NCBI GenBank assembly: GCA_014058105.1
Contig: JACGCM010001793.1
Coordinates: 992,001 to 1,056,000, forward strand
Direction of reading: 5' to 3'
DNA length: 64,000 bases
Origin: Kingdonia uniflora
Lineage: Eukaryota; Streptophyta; Magnoliopsida; Ranunculales; Circaeasteraceae
The translations under genes were made by a program, and so were the position numbers. Shown in pieces: positions 11,402-23,021 of the stretch (the stretch's first letter is position 1; each line of letters begins with the position of its first letter). Under the pieces are notes generated by a model that saw only the letters and a list, made by a program, of their open reading frames with translations, did no database searches and was not told the DNA's origin.

Positions 11402-14183
11402 ATGAAGTCTGATAAAGAAGTGAATGAACAAGTTGACGAGGAGAACCAAGCACAGGAGGGTAGAGCCAAGAGGGTACCCCGATTGCTAAAAATTATACTT
11501 CTCAATGTATAGGTTTGGGACTTCACAATATTTTTGCAGCTCTACCTGAAGAGGAGAAGGATACTCTTCGTGTCACCTGCTTTGCACCCTTACTACTGAT
11601 TAATCCAATAGTGACGATGTTGACTTTGGCTGTGGAAATATTCGATCGTCATCTCAGTGATATGAAGTTCCAATTTGGGGAGACGATAATTCAGATGAAA
11701 CACATTCATGTTTGCCTAATTTTGGGGCTACGTGTCTCTCCAATTGTAAATGAGCTCTTATTTATTGATCCTGAGCCTATGATGAATTTTAGAATGAGGC
11801 AATTCCCCAAGAAGAAGAATACATATGGGTTGAAGGAAATTGATGATGCTTTAAAACAGGCAAAATTGGAAAGACATCAGGGTAATGCTCTAATTTGTCA
11901 TTTGTTTTCTCTTCTTTATCACTATCCTTTATTGTATTTCACACCCCTCCAATATTTGTATTGTATTTTCCATTTTTGGCTCATTATAGTATAAGGTTCT
12001 TATCATTATATTGTGTTATTTCGTTTTGCAGAAGATGTTCTTCGATTAAATTTGTAAAAAATTATACTATCTTTTCTCCTCCCAAACCAGGGGAGAAACG
12101 TTTGGGTGAAGTATGTTGATCTAGTAGATGATCTAAATCAGTTCAACAGAATCCCCTAGGGTAAGCAAGTATATAATTTCTAGTGGAGTCAAATAGTGGA
12201 GTTTGCCCATTATCGATTGGCCGCTGGTAAAAAATTCGATAAAGTCTTATCACTGCACGGATGTACCTGGGTGTTGATGATATGGACTTTCCTTTCTATT
12301 CCTAGCCTGAAGTTTCCAAGAAAAGAGGAATCCATATATTTGTTCTCTAAGCTACAAGGATGGAGGATGACATCCATAAGCGTCGCCAAATTGTGACGTT
12401 TAAAAAGTTTTTTACTAACCCCAAATTGCTAGTAATAGCTATGAAGCCGTCTGAGACTAATATGCAGCAAGGTCTTCTGCAAGAGGCCATAGTAATCTTT
12501 TATTCTTTGTATGATTGATTCATTTTATCGCTTCCTTACCATTTAATTTATACTTCTTATCATTTTATTTGTTTAGATTTGGCATTTTTTAATCTCTTCT
12601 CATCATTTGTTTAATTTTTCTGTCATTATGAAGTCCTTTTTTATCATTTGATATATGCCTATTATCATTGTTATATTTTTTGGCATTTCTAAGTTTCCCT
12701 TTGTCATCGTTATCTGTTTAAATATTTTAGAGAAATCAAATCGAAGCACCTGCAATCGGCACTGCACGTGCAATCGGCGCTACGCTTGCAATCGAACCAC
12801 CTGCCGCCAGTGCACCTGTAATAGGTAGCAGTTCTTCTGCCACTGAGATTGGGGATGTAGTGGTTAGGGTATGCTCCCAGTTGGAGGAGCATGGTAAAAT
12901 ATTACTGAAGTTGGATATCCATAGCAAAATGTTGCAAAATCATGGTAAAATGTTGGAACAAATTTCGATGTCTACTGTGGGAGATACTCCACTCCTTGGG
13001 CAGTTCCAGTTCTCTACTCCTGATAAAACTGCAAAACGTAAGCAAGAAGGAGGTAATAAGAAAGAAGATGTGAAAAAGAAGAAGGCGGAGCCGAGAACAA
13101 AAAAAGATAAGGGAGAATGGCAGACGAAGGCTGAAGAAGCTGATGTGCCCAACATGAAGAAAAAGTTTAAAGGCTTAAAGAAAGAAGGTTTTACTGATGA
13201 TCAATTTGGTCATGTCCCACTGATCCAATTGAAAATATTAACCCCAAGATCCCAAGAAGGGCTTGGCCAATAAAGTGCTAAGGAAGAGACCGGTGAAATT
13301 CCCAGAACTTGAGAATATTCAATCAAGTGCCAAAAATTTGCTTCAGCAAGTTGCGCCTGGAGTGGGATTGAAGGTGGTAAAAGATTTAATGGTAGATGAT
13401 GATGATAAAGTTCGGTGGGAAGTAAATTTTAAAGCGATATCGTCTGAATATGGTAGTGATCTTCTTGAGGTATCATCAGTTTGTTACTTCTTATCATTTA
13501 TATAATTTTATTAGACATTTGTGTTTTAAAATATTGGCATTTACTTTATGAAATTTTCCATTTCCTCAGAAGTCTATCATTTGCTCAGTATATTTTGGCA
13601 TTTATGAGGTTGTCTTTGTCATTTTCTTTTCCAGAACTTTCATTTCTTCTAATGTTTTTGTTGATTTTATTTGATATAAGTGAAGTGGAAGAAGTGCGAC
13701 GAAAAAGATAATGATAAAAAGAAAGATGTCTAAGAGAAAGTTAAATCAGAAGAAGAACAACCTCAAGTTTCTGAAGAAGAAGATTCAGGATCACCAACTG
13801 TAGTGGTGTATTATACAGAAAAAAATGATGAGGTATTTGTTGAAGAAGAGGATTCATAACCTCAAGTTATGTATTGACCTATCCATACCATTTTTTTTAA
13901 TTTTTTTCTTCTTTAGCCTTTATTGTACAGACTATGGTGGTTGCAGAGGTAGCAAAAACTGATATAGTTTTCTTCAACTAGGAGGAAGTTGATGGTGAAG
14001 CTTATCAGGTAACTTATTATTTGTTTGATGTTGACTTCTCATTTTATTCTTTTGTTTTACCATATCTTATATCACTCTTAACATTTGTAGTCTGTTTATT
14101 TATAGGCTAGTGTTGACCAAGCCACTGCTATATCTGCCGAGGAACAGACTTTGGAGGTTGAAAAAACTAAAGATGAATGCTAA
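11402..14183 (+). pseudogene. DUF1985 / plant-mobile-domain protein, VANC-like, copy 1
   Basis: A multi-exon transposon gene. Visible exons: 11402-11881; 12032-12491; 12731-13469; about 13681-13868; about 13932-14008; 14106-14182, mostly with GT..AG borders. The N-terminal globular region has TCFAPLLLINP, an EIFDRH block and LILGLRVSP. Exon 2 has YVDLVDDLNQFNRIP and an LHGCTW...IWTFLSIPSLKFP block, as in DUF1985 and plant-mobile-domain proteins. Exon 3 has a heptad-like stretch, then a Lys/Glu-rich tail; later exons are acidic. Arabidopsis VANC anti-silencing proteins of VANDAL elements carry DUF1985, so a related role is inferred. A frameshift near 11500, an in-frame TAG near 12160, another frameshift near 13260 and further stops disable it. 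A second copy lies at 41172-52400. Confidence 0.65.
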
Positions 14184-14440
14184 ATCATAGATAACAAATG
14201 AAAAATCTCTGATAACAAATGCTAAATCATATGTAACAAATGAGAAATGAAGTCAAATATTTGATAACAAATGCCAAATCATATATAACATATGACAAAT
14301 CAATGATAAGAAATGCCAAATCATACATAAGAAATGAAAAATTAATAATAATCCAACTATACAGACTAGCCATTCTAACAATTATGTGTTATACGAATGA
14401 CAAAGAAGATATAACAAATGAGAAAGATTATATAAATTAA
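14184..14440 (+). other. Dense ACAAATG motif array 3' of the DUF1985 gene
   Basis: Directly after the stop codon come about nine near-regular copies of TAACAAATG followed by AA-containing trinucleotides, with intervals of roughly 20-35 bases. They include TAACAAATGAAAA, TAACAAATGCTAA, TAACAAATGAGAA and TAACAAATGCCAA. The array is the reverse complement of the motif in the gene's own introns. There is no coding potential. Confidence 0.7.
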
Positions 14441-14559
14441 TGATATTACTTGTGCATAACTTAGGGTACCTTCCCAGAACTCATTGGGCACAAAAAAAAA
14501 ACTTTCATTAGTACGAATATTGTACAACTTTCAATTTATATTATATCAATTTATATCGG

Positions 14560-15020
14560 TTTATGCACTCGGAGATGGTAGTGGTAGTCGGTCTCCCCTA
14601 CGACCACCATCGGTTCCTCCTCCGTAACCCCCACCACCACCGTCTCCTCCTCCGTAACCCCCATCACCACCACCACCATCTCTTCTTCTGATCCTACTCA
14701 CGGTAACGACAAAACATTATCGGACATATACCAGCCGCTTCATCCGCCGCTGTAACAGCATCCTCTGCCAGAAGATGCAGGCCAATTCTCCTCACCCTGT
14801 TCTAACGTCACTATATAGTAAAAGTGTTGGATTTGATAATAATCATCATCCGCCTGTTCTACCTGTTCATGCGTCATCCCATGGGTAGCAGGACGCACTT
14901 GAATAAGAGTAGGATGTTCAAGGGACTAGGTCCCAAAGTATCGAAGCCGCAGCACTTACATCTTGGCAAGAACCCTAGCCTCGTATGCTTGGCATTTGGT
15001 GGTCACCATCTTCTTCATAG
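14560..15020 (-). pseudogene. Possible coding remnant with Gly-rich or Glu-rich end
   Basis: Read leftwards there is one frame with scattered stops and plausible protein-like composition (THEQVEQADDDYYQIQHF, then EQGEENWPASSG), followed by a GGTGGT-rich stretch at 14565-14720. That stretch reads as a Gly-Asp-rich run in one frame and as repeated VTEEE in another. No domain is recognised. It lies between the 3' ends of the DUF1985 gene and the GRF zinc-finger gene, so it may be a further exon or gene of the same MULE. The GC-richer trinucleotide stretch alone could mimic coding sequence, hence the low confidence. Confidence 0.3.
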
Positions 15021-15229
15021 GGCAGATACACAATAGCTGTACAAGAATAAATAAGGAATAATGAAGTACTTGCCAAATAAACTACACCAGTATTTATACC
15101 ATAGTACTACAAATCACAGCAGTATTTAATGCTGAGTTACAAATCCCAATGTGAGAATGAATTCAAACACAGTAGTATTTAATGCTAACAAAACCCATTA
15201 AAAATGAAGGAACATTGGAAATGTATTTT

Positions 15230-15375
15230 TTATTTAATAAAATATATGCCATCCATCAATAAATGATTTGTCATTTTTTTAAGGTGTTTGTCATTTATAA
15301 TCCATAAATTGTATTGTATTATTAAAATATTTTCATTTGTTATTTATGATTTAGCATTTGATCCTTAAGAGCTTA
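15230..15375 (+). other. Motif-rich spacer
   Basis: A non-coding spacer with TTGTCATTTTT, TTGTCATTTATA, TTTTCATTTGTTA and TTAGCATTTGATC. Here the motif is in TCATTTGT orientation on the plus strand, opposite to the neighbouring array at 14184-14440. No gene is seen. Confidence 0.5.
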
Positions 15376-15443
15376 TTATTCAAATGCCATAAATTAACGT
15401 CACTAAAGATAAGGCATATTACAATTCACTCCTACATATTTCT

Positions 15444-15880
15444 CTACTTGTTAAGATCTAGATATTTTAACTTAGACAAAATATCTTGCAGCGTCTCCAT
15501 TCTGACCACCGAGATCTTTAGTTGAGTGTAAGTTTCAAATATAGTAGTATCGAGGATCTAATTGCTCCCTTGGCCAGAATTTGTGATGTCTTCCGCCGTT
15601 GACGATTGTATCCTTTTAGAATCATTAGGCATAGAGGATTCTCGAAACCAAGTTTTGAATTGATAATGGTATTGTGGGCAATGGTAGAATCTCCTACCGG
15701 GCGGATAAGAGACTCTGCAAATAGACCACAAGCGCACATTTTTACCTCATCTACCCATGCCCAAAAACCATACCCACCAATTTTGCGAGGGCATTGACAG
15801 AACTAGCGGTTAGGGTTGAGGCTTGTGCGTGAGAGACGAAGATCACAATTTTCACCACACCTGCAAATAAGGGAATGCAT
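15444..15880 (-). pseudogene. GRF-type zinc-finger protein
   Basis: Begins at an ATG (15880-15878) and reads leftwards. The first 45 residues fit a GRF zinc finger: CRCGENC, an S-x-T-x-LNPNR segment, then FCQCP and GFWAWVDE. GRF fingers bind nucleic acid and occur in many small plant transposon-linked proteins. After about 120 codons a frameshift leads into a short Leu/Lys-rich, probably coiled-coil tail (METLQDILSKLKYLDLNK) ending at 15444. One in-frame TAG interrupts the finger between R and F. It is divergent from the coiled-coil genes at 16261-16695 and 17244-17687. It is probably cargo of the surrounding MULE; whether it corresponds to VANB of Arabidopsis VANDAL elements cannot be told. 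Confidence 0.6.
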
Positions 15881-16260
15881 CGTTGGTAGGGAAGTATGTA
15901 ATAGTTGAGAACTGGAAACAAGTGTACAGGTTATGTAATATAAGGTTATGACAAGCTATTTATAAAGAAATGAAAATTAATACATCACGATGATACCCTT
16001 GGTCACAACAAATGCCATATCTCCCGCTTTAAAGCCAACAGATTCTTGCCTTTACTGATGATGTGACAAGTCATTCTTGAAGTCAACTTTGATTATGTTT
16101 ACAACAAGTTATCTAACCAAAACATCCACATGGTTCCCGCCACTCTAAACACTAAGCCCTAAACCCTGCCACTCGTGATTTCAAGTCCTAATTCTCCCAA
16201 GTATAAAAAAAAATCCTGAACTAAAGCTCTAACCCTCAACCCTTTAAACCTTCTCAATAA

Positions 16261-16695
16261 ATGTTGCACTCCCACTCTACTCGATTTAGCTATGCTTCTT
16301 CCAGTACACCTCAAGATTGGTTTCAGGCGGTAGGGACTGAGGAAGATTTGGCAGATGAACGTCTCTTCACATTGAATAGAATTTGCTTAATGGAGAAGGA
16401 TGTCACCGGTAAGAAGGCGCAACTGCTGAAAGTGCATTACGAAGAGTTCTAGGAAAAATTAGGAGAACTCGATGAAATGGATGAAGAACTGGATAAAATT
16501 ATAAAAATGGAAAGAGAGCGCTCTAAAGGGTTGAAGTTCCATATCCACTTCTTGGAAGATTCGCTCTGTACTCTAAAGTTGGATCGGGATGAGCACAAGA
16601 AACTGAAGGAGGAGTCGGCCTGTAAAATTAGCTGCTTCGAGCAGAATATTATGGCTATGGAACGTGATCAGAATTCCTCAAGTGAAGAGTTGTGA
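16261..16695 (+). pseudogene. Small coiled-coil protein, copy 1
   Basis: One frame of 144 codons from ATG at 16261 to TGA at 16693, interrupted by one TAG at codon 64. The family is not recognised. The N-terminus is Ser/His-rich. A conserved block, RLFTLNRICLMEKDVTGKKA, is followed by long Glu/Lys/Leu-rich helices that would form a coiled coil. A diverged tandem copy starts 983 bases downstream (17244), with the same layout and the same T-C-A-rich 5' leader. No introns are evident. The 3' flank (from about 16740) is full of ACAAATGA motifs. Confidence 0.55.
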
Positions 16696-17243
16696 ACATT
16701 GGGTTGTTTTTAGTTTTTTTGTTATTGTTATTATTGTTACCCTTGCATGAACATTTGTTTTGTTTTGTTTCAGTTTTTCGCTAGGGAAGTTCCATAAAAA
16801 ATAAATGATATAAGGGAACCAAACCAATGATAAAGACTCTATGAACAATGGTAGATAAATGTTGAACTTTACAAAACTGGTGATAACATTTGAACAGACA
16901 AATGATAAATTATCGTTAAAAAATGATAGTTCAGGAAAGATATAATGATCTATAGCTTAACAACAAATGCGAAGTTATCTTCAACATATGAAAAATTAAT
17001 GTGACAAGTAATGATAATTGATTTGACAACTTAGTTTAAATACTCATATTACTTACGTGTAGATCAAGAAACGACGGCACCGAACCAAGCAATAATAACT
17101 TTTACCCTAAACAACGGGTAATCCATGAAACGCGTCCTATCCCAATGCATTTAACTCCCCTTATAAAAATTTTAAGTTCAAATAAACTATTTTCTACTCT
17201 TCAGCTATTCAAACCCTAAACTATTTTCAACTTCTAAAGAAAA

Positions 17244-17687
17244 ATGTCACACTCCACTCGAGTTAGCCATGTCTCTTCGAACACTCCATACGATTGGCTT
17301 GACTCGGTAGGGACGCATGAAGATTAGCGTGGCCAACGTCTCTACAAAGTAAATAGACTATGTCTAATAGAGAAGGATGTCTCCAATAAGAAGGCACAAA
17401 TGCTGAAAGAGGATTATGAAGACTTCAAGGAGAAATTAGGAGCGTTTGATTATATTCAGGATGAGCTGTATCAAACTATAGCAAAGAGAAATCAACATTT
17501 TGAAGAGTTCAAGTTCCATATGCGCTTCTTGGAAGATAAGCTCTGCGCTGTAAAGTTAGACCGGGAAGAGTACAAAAAACTATAGGAAGTGTCGGCTTCT
17601 AAGATTAATTGTCTCGAGCAGAAGATCCAGGCTTTGGAGATTCATTTGCTCGTTTTTTGTGGTAACTTGTACTTTGCCTTTGAATGA
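17244..17687 (+). pseudogene. Small coiled-coil protein, copy 2
   Basis: One frame of about 147 codons from ATG at 17244 to TGA at 17685, with two in-frame TAG stops (after HED and after YKKL). It parallels copy 1 residue by residue: STRVSH, RLYKVNRLCLIEKDVSNKKA, KFHMRFLEDKLCAVKLDREE. The persistence of one frame across both copies, despite different stops, shows that the protein was once under selection. Function is unknown; an oligomerising helical protein is inferred. It is cargo of the MULE by position. Confidence 0.55.
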
Positions 17688-17689
17688 CA

Positions 17690-18190
17690 GAAAAGTTGTT
17701 TTGTTTGGTACTATTTCGTTTGCTTTTTGTTGTTAAGTAGTGGTTTCTGTTTGGTATGTGGCAAACAAAGCAATCACAGTTCTGTGAGAATATAATGATG
17801 ATACAAGGGGGACAAGTTTAATGATGAACTTAACAAAGCTAAAGATAAAAGTTCAACAGATAATGTAAAATTCTTGGCGGACAATGATATAATAGAAACC
17901 AATAAATGGGAAATTCTTTACGAACAAATGACATTTCCGAATAAAACACTGATATCATGGAAACAAACAAATGAGAAAGTATTCGTCCACAAATAACACT
18001 TCAACAGCAAACAATGAGATCATACAAACAAACTAATGAAAAAATTTCCTGCTCAAATGACAGTTTGGTTTTAAATAATTATACAATGGAAACAGACAAA
18101 TGAGAATTTCTTTTTTAGACAAATGATGACTTTTTCTAACACTAACGATAAAGATCATACAAATAAATGATACATAAAGTATCCAAAATC
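17690..18190 (+). other. Motif-rich spacer between coiled-coil gene and mudrA 3' end
   Basis: About 500 bases without coding potential but with more than ten ACAAATGA-like motifs (for example GAACAAATGACATT, AACAAATGAGAAAG, GACAAATGAGAATT, GACAAATGATGAC). The density is similar to the introns of the neighbouring genes. Confidence 0.6.
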
Positions 18191-19646
18191 ATCAGTGTAA
18201 ACTGATTGTAACATCTTTATCTGGGATTACAGGTGGCTCAGTGCTCATCATAAAAGGCGGTGCCATTATCAGATGTGTAAAATCGTTGGATGGGATTGGC
18301 AGAAGCTTACAAGAATGATGATTGTGTCCATTTTTTCGACACCTATTGCAAAATCTTAGTTTGGTAACAAGATCGGGCATTTTTTCTCTTCTCTTCCTTT
18401 GCGTGCGAGGACGACCAGCTCAAACTATTGGAATAGGAGCACGAACACGTGAATCAGTTTTTAAAATTTTCTACTGCTCAATTCCTCTTATAGGAATCTA
18501 TATAGGTTCATAAACAACCTTGTATGTATTATTTGTGAAGTACTCAGAAACACGTGTAGTTGGATCAATATTAGCAAGACCCAGAGTGCATTCTCCCTGT
18601 TCAGAAGGTATACCCATCGTTTGCCACCAATGACAAGAACAACTACCATCATCAATATTTGCCGAATCGGCTCTGCCATAACTAGTCATCAGAAAATGGT
18701 GACGTGATGTACGAACCCTGCAGGTTAGTGAATCCACCACAAACTTTTTGCTTTTATAGTGATCCATAACTCATTTCGTTAAGCGAGTTTGACTCCTCTC
18801 AGCTTCCTCCCTATACGTGTAGGACATTTATGAGCAAATTCTACGCAATTCCTCAATAAATACAAGGATAATAAGATCCCTTTCTTTCAAAATAGCGTTA
18901 TTCCAACTCTCGACATGATTTGTGTAAGCGACTCCATATCTGAAAAAATGACAAACCATAAAAGTCAAATGCCAAATGAGCATAAAGAGATGACAAATGT
19001 CATCATACAACTGTAAAAGGAATAATAAAGAACTTATGAGAAATAATAAGAAAAAATGACAAATAAGAATGTAAATGGAGTTACAATGACTTTTTTTCAT
19101 ATCACAAATGATAAGTTGAGCAATACAGAGTGACAACGTACCTACACATTAGAATGTATAGATTAGAACTTGTTTCCTTGGGAATACCTAGTATGTATTG
19201 GAGACCCACTGGATCTGTATTCTAGATAGTATTCATTTGTTTATCAAAATCAATGCTGGTTAGGGCCTCTGCTGCCATCCTAAATGCGATCCTCGTACTT
19301 TCGAGGGTAGTTTTAATGTTGTTAGATATGTGAAAGGCACAAAACGTATGGATTGCAAATGGAAACACCTTGGGTATAACATTAATAATTCTGGGGATTC
19401 GGTCAGAGATGACGACGAATCTAGTGTCATAACCGTGAAAATTAGACTCAAACATCTCCAGGAAGTATGTCCAACTTTCGGTGGTCTCTGAGTCTGTTAT
19501 CGAAAGCACAAGTTGAAAAATATGATTACTTGGGTCAATGGCGATGGCTATTAGTAGATTCCCACGATATCTCCCTTTATAAAAAAGTTTCGTCAATCAC
19601 AATAACTGGTCTCAATAGTTTATAAGTTTTTTCGGGGGGACCAAAT

Positions 19647-22600
19647 TGTCACGCCCCCAAAATTGGTTTCTTAATAAACTATTAAAAACGTAAATTCTGA
19701 GGTGTAACGTTGGGCATCCTAAAGATAAACCCCCAAAAGACGTACTACAATTTAAAACAAATCTTAAATACATCTACAACACTAAGAAACTCCGCAGCAA
19801 AAGAAAATCTAAAAGAGATAGAAATGATAAATAATACCACAAGGATATCCAGAACTCCAAAAGATGCAAGTCCAGCTTGCTCCAACTACTAGTATCGCTA
19901 CCGCAACAATTCACCTAAAAATGTATATATGCGCAAGGCGTTAGCAAGCAACGCCCAGCAAGTACAAATATTCAATGTCATAAGACATAATAGACCAAGA
20001 TAAACATAGAAAAGAGACATGAAGATTCTAATGGAAGTAAAGGAGAATATCAACCAAGCTACGAGTTCTAAGGAGGAAGTCTAAGTAAAACTAATATCCT
20101 ACCAAGATATCAAAGATAGCCTAAACTTAGATCTAACTACTACAACCTAAGAAGTACGGTTAATGAGGAAAGAGAATTTGGAAGTCACGTACACAGGGTC
20201 ACTTTTAATTCAGTAGGACCACACTCTCACACCCTTCTCTCCTTAACAGAAGCGTATCCCTTATTGGCGAGCCAGGGATTGGCGAATTCCTTTTTAGTAA
20301 GCCAGGAATTAGCAGGTAATGCACCTGATCAGGGTGCTCAAGGAATTTCAACCTACAAGTCTAAAGCCTGATTTATTTTCAACTTTTAGGGATCTGCCCA
20401 CGGGATGCTCATAAAGCATGCAACCGAGAAGTAACCGGGAAAGAATTTAGGGACTTACAACCCGGGAAAACTGATAAACACTTACCTCATATTTGGTTTA
20501 GGGACTCTAACCCAAGGACCGTAATAGCATAGCCCTACTGTGTACATTAACTCGAAGTTATCCTAACAGATTGGGAAGGAAGAAGCTTGAATCCTATTAG
20601 AATCAAATGATTTGTCTGCCCCTGCCTAATCAGTATCTGGGACAAAATCCGAAGACCTACCGCTCTAATGACCAGATGATTTATCTGCCCTCACTTTAAT
20701 AACAAGTGGGGACTCTATCAAATGAAGTAAAGCTCCAACATCCAATGCTGTATGTCATAACATGCCCAATAAGTGTGACTATATCAAAAGGAAACTCTAA
20801 GCATCAAAGCAAATCTATGCCGCGTACCACTAAATCATGGAGAATCCATTCTCTTAAATGTTTGCCACAAAAGTCAAATCAAGCGATTACCTAAGTTGCT
20901 CTAAACTAAAATATTCACCCAAATGTTAGAAAGGATCTACGGTATCACTTAAACAACCCATACATAGAATACTAATCTAATGAAGAATGATGCCATCACT
21001 ACGCTACAATGTCCAGCGTAGACTCGCTGATACTTATATTAAAATAATGTCTAACAGCTATTATTAGACCACTCTCGTATAACTATTTACAATAGTAAGG
21101 AAACTAACGGTGTCCAAACACTAAACCAACAAGATCAAATAACCCGCAATCAAGTCTACCCAATGAGACTATATACCATTAATATCCTCAAAAAACTAAT
21201 ATGAAACTTAATAGTCTAGCCTTAATAAGATGCCCAATAACAACCATACTTACCACCATTAACCACCATGACATATTAATGATATTCCATCTTTATATTC
21301 TCAAAATTCAAATCTAGGCATATTACTAGACATATCATACAGTATAACCACAAACTCATTACCTACAACTCAGGAGTTTATTAACCACTACTAGTATTCC
21401 TATTAACGATTCAAAGGTCAAGAGGAAGCAATTAAGGTATTGGTGCACATCTAAACTAAAATAAACACCTGGACAATACATCATTTACTACAATAAGTTA
21501 CCAATGATATTCAAAATCTAATCTCAATAATAAGAACCAGTAAACCTGGCATGTAGTCTAACCATAAATTCAAATGTACGCCATTAAGGCTTGTATCTAC
21601 AGATCTTAAATGTATAAGCATCTTAATTATTGATTCAAAAGTCGAGAAGAAACTATTTAAAGTGTTCACATGAACTCCCGATAAAAATACCAATTCCTTC
21701 CAATGCATGATACGATTCTCAAAGATGATACAAGTCTTCTGGCTTGAGTTTCAAAATGCACTTCTAATGGGGTTTCTCCTTATTTTTTGTACTTAATAAC
21801 TTTCAAAACTATACAAGTTAAAGCTTATTACTATGATCTGGATGTAAGGCTTTAAATGCAAGATTTCATAATAGCCTCTATATATGCCTATCCTTAAACA
21901 TAAAATCAAACTACAGTAGCATCCTACTCTAATAAAAGAATACATGATCTTCATTAAATTCAGTATGCCAGCCCCAATAGAATTTGTGATTAAAGAACAT
22001 TATACTACTAACTAAAAAACACATGAACTAGGTCAAGATGTAGCCCCTAAGTGTATGTACTATAAGTTACTTAACAGGAACCTATTAGGAACAATAACAT
22101 GTAGCTAAATTTAAACTCAATCATGATAAAAGTTGATAGTAAGCAAAAGTAGGAACTTCAGTGATAACAAGGACATGAGCATCAATAGCTAAATAAGATA
22201 ACTTACATGAATATGGGTTTAAATAAACCGGATGTATAATCTCCACAAGTATGAATCCTTACACTAATCATGGCATATGAGAAGGGATAATAGTACTTGC
22301 CTTATGATGGAACTCTAATGAAGAGCAATGCAAAGATCCCTCCCTAGAACAATCGATTATCACTCTCGATCTCCTGTTCAAGAATTTCTAGCCATAACAA
22401 GAGATGAATGATTTGCAATTATAAAAGGAGAAGAGATAGGTTAGGAATTCGGGGTTGGGGTTTAGGAATTAGGGTTGGGTTTTCTTTTCTCCTGATTTTG
22501 TAATGTAAAAGGAGAAGGTTGATGGAGGATAATTAGGGAGAAGAAGGAGAGATAGAGAGAATCGGGGAAAATATTTCGGTGGTGGGTTTTGAATGGGTTT

Positions 22601-22698
22601 CATCTATAATGATTTGGGGAACAAAAGTTAAGATCACGTACTACCGGGTGCAAGGATTTTAAACCACAACTAGTTATAACAAAAAGCGGGGCGCTACA
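19647..22698 (-). repeat. Solo LTR (3.05 kb) inside the mudrA gene
   Basis: On the plus strand it starts TGTCACGCCCCCAAAATT and ends GGGGCGCTACA, the inverse of the TGTAGCGACCC...GGGGGCGTGACA LTR at 990-3868, with which it aligns over most of its length. Read on the minus strand, the flanks are GGTATTTT before and ATTTGGTCC after. This is a near-perfect target duplication (ATTTT against ATTTG). No interior or second LTR is present, so it is a solo LTR left by recombination. It separates WYF from GPPEKTYK of the transposase. Confidence 0.85.
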
Positions 22699-22841
22699 AA
22701 AATACCAAAAACACCTTGTGAATCTCTTATCCCTACAACTCGTAGTTTGTATGTCAAATACCAAATTTGGGTCAACCAACCTCACTTCCGCAAAGTAGCT
22801 CGTAAGTAGTTGGTATATGTGCTCAAAGCTGACTCGCATCT

Positions 22842-23021
22842 GAAATAGTTATATAGATCAAATGAAATTATGGAGAAGACAAATGATAAACAGTATTTTA
22901 GAAATGACTTGTATGGCAAGTACAAATGATACAGTAAGTCGACCAAATAATATGAGAAAAAATGATAAACAATATTGCACAAATGACTTGTATGGGGGAA
23001 CAAATGACATATAAAGTGATG
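22842..23021 (-). other. Motif-packed intron of the mudrA-like gene
   Basis: Read on the minus strand it starts GTATCATCAC and ends AACTATTTCAG, canonical borders, between coding GCTGAG and ATGCGAGTC. Within about 180 bases there are some seven copies of the TCATTTGT-type motif (plus strand GACAAATGATAAAC, TACAAATGATAC, GCACAAATGACTTG, GAACAAATGACATA and variants). The adjacent exons have almost none. Confidence 0.7.

Noticed and set aside
14240..14440. 66-codon ORF in the motif array
   Set aside because: Its Lys/Asn/Ile-rich translation comes from repeated AACAAATGA units and has no start context or homologue.
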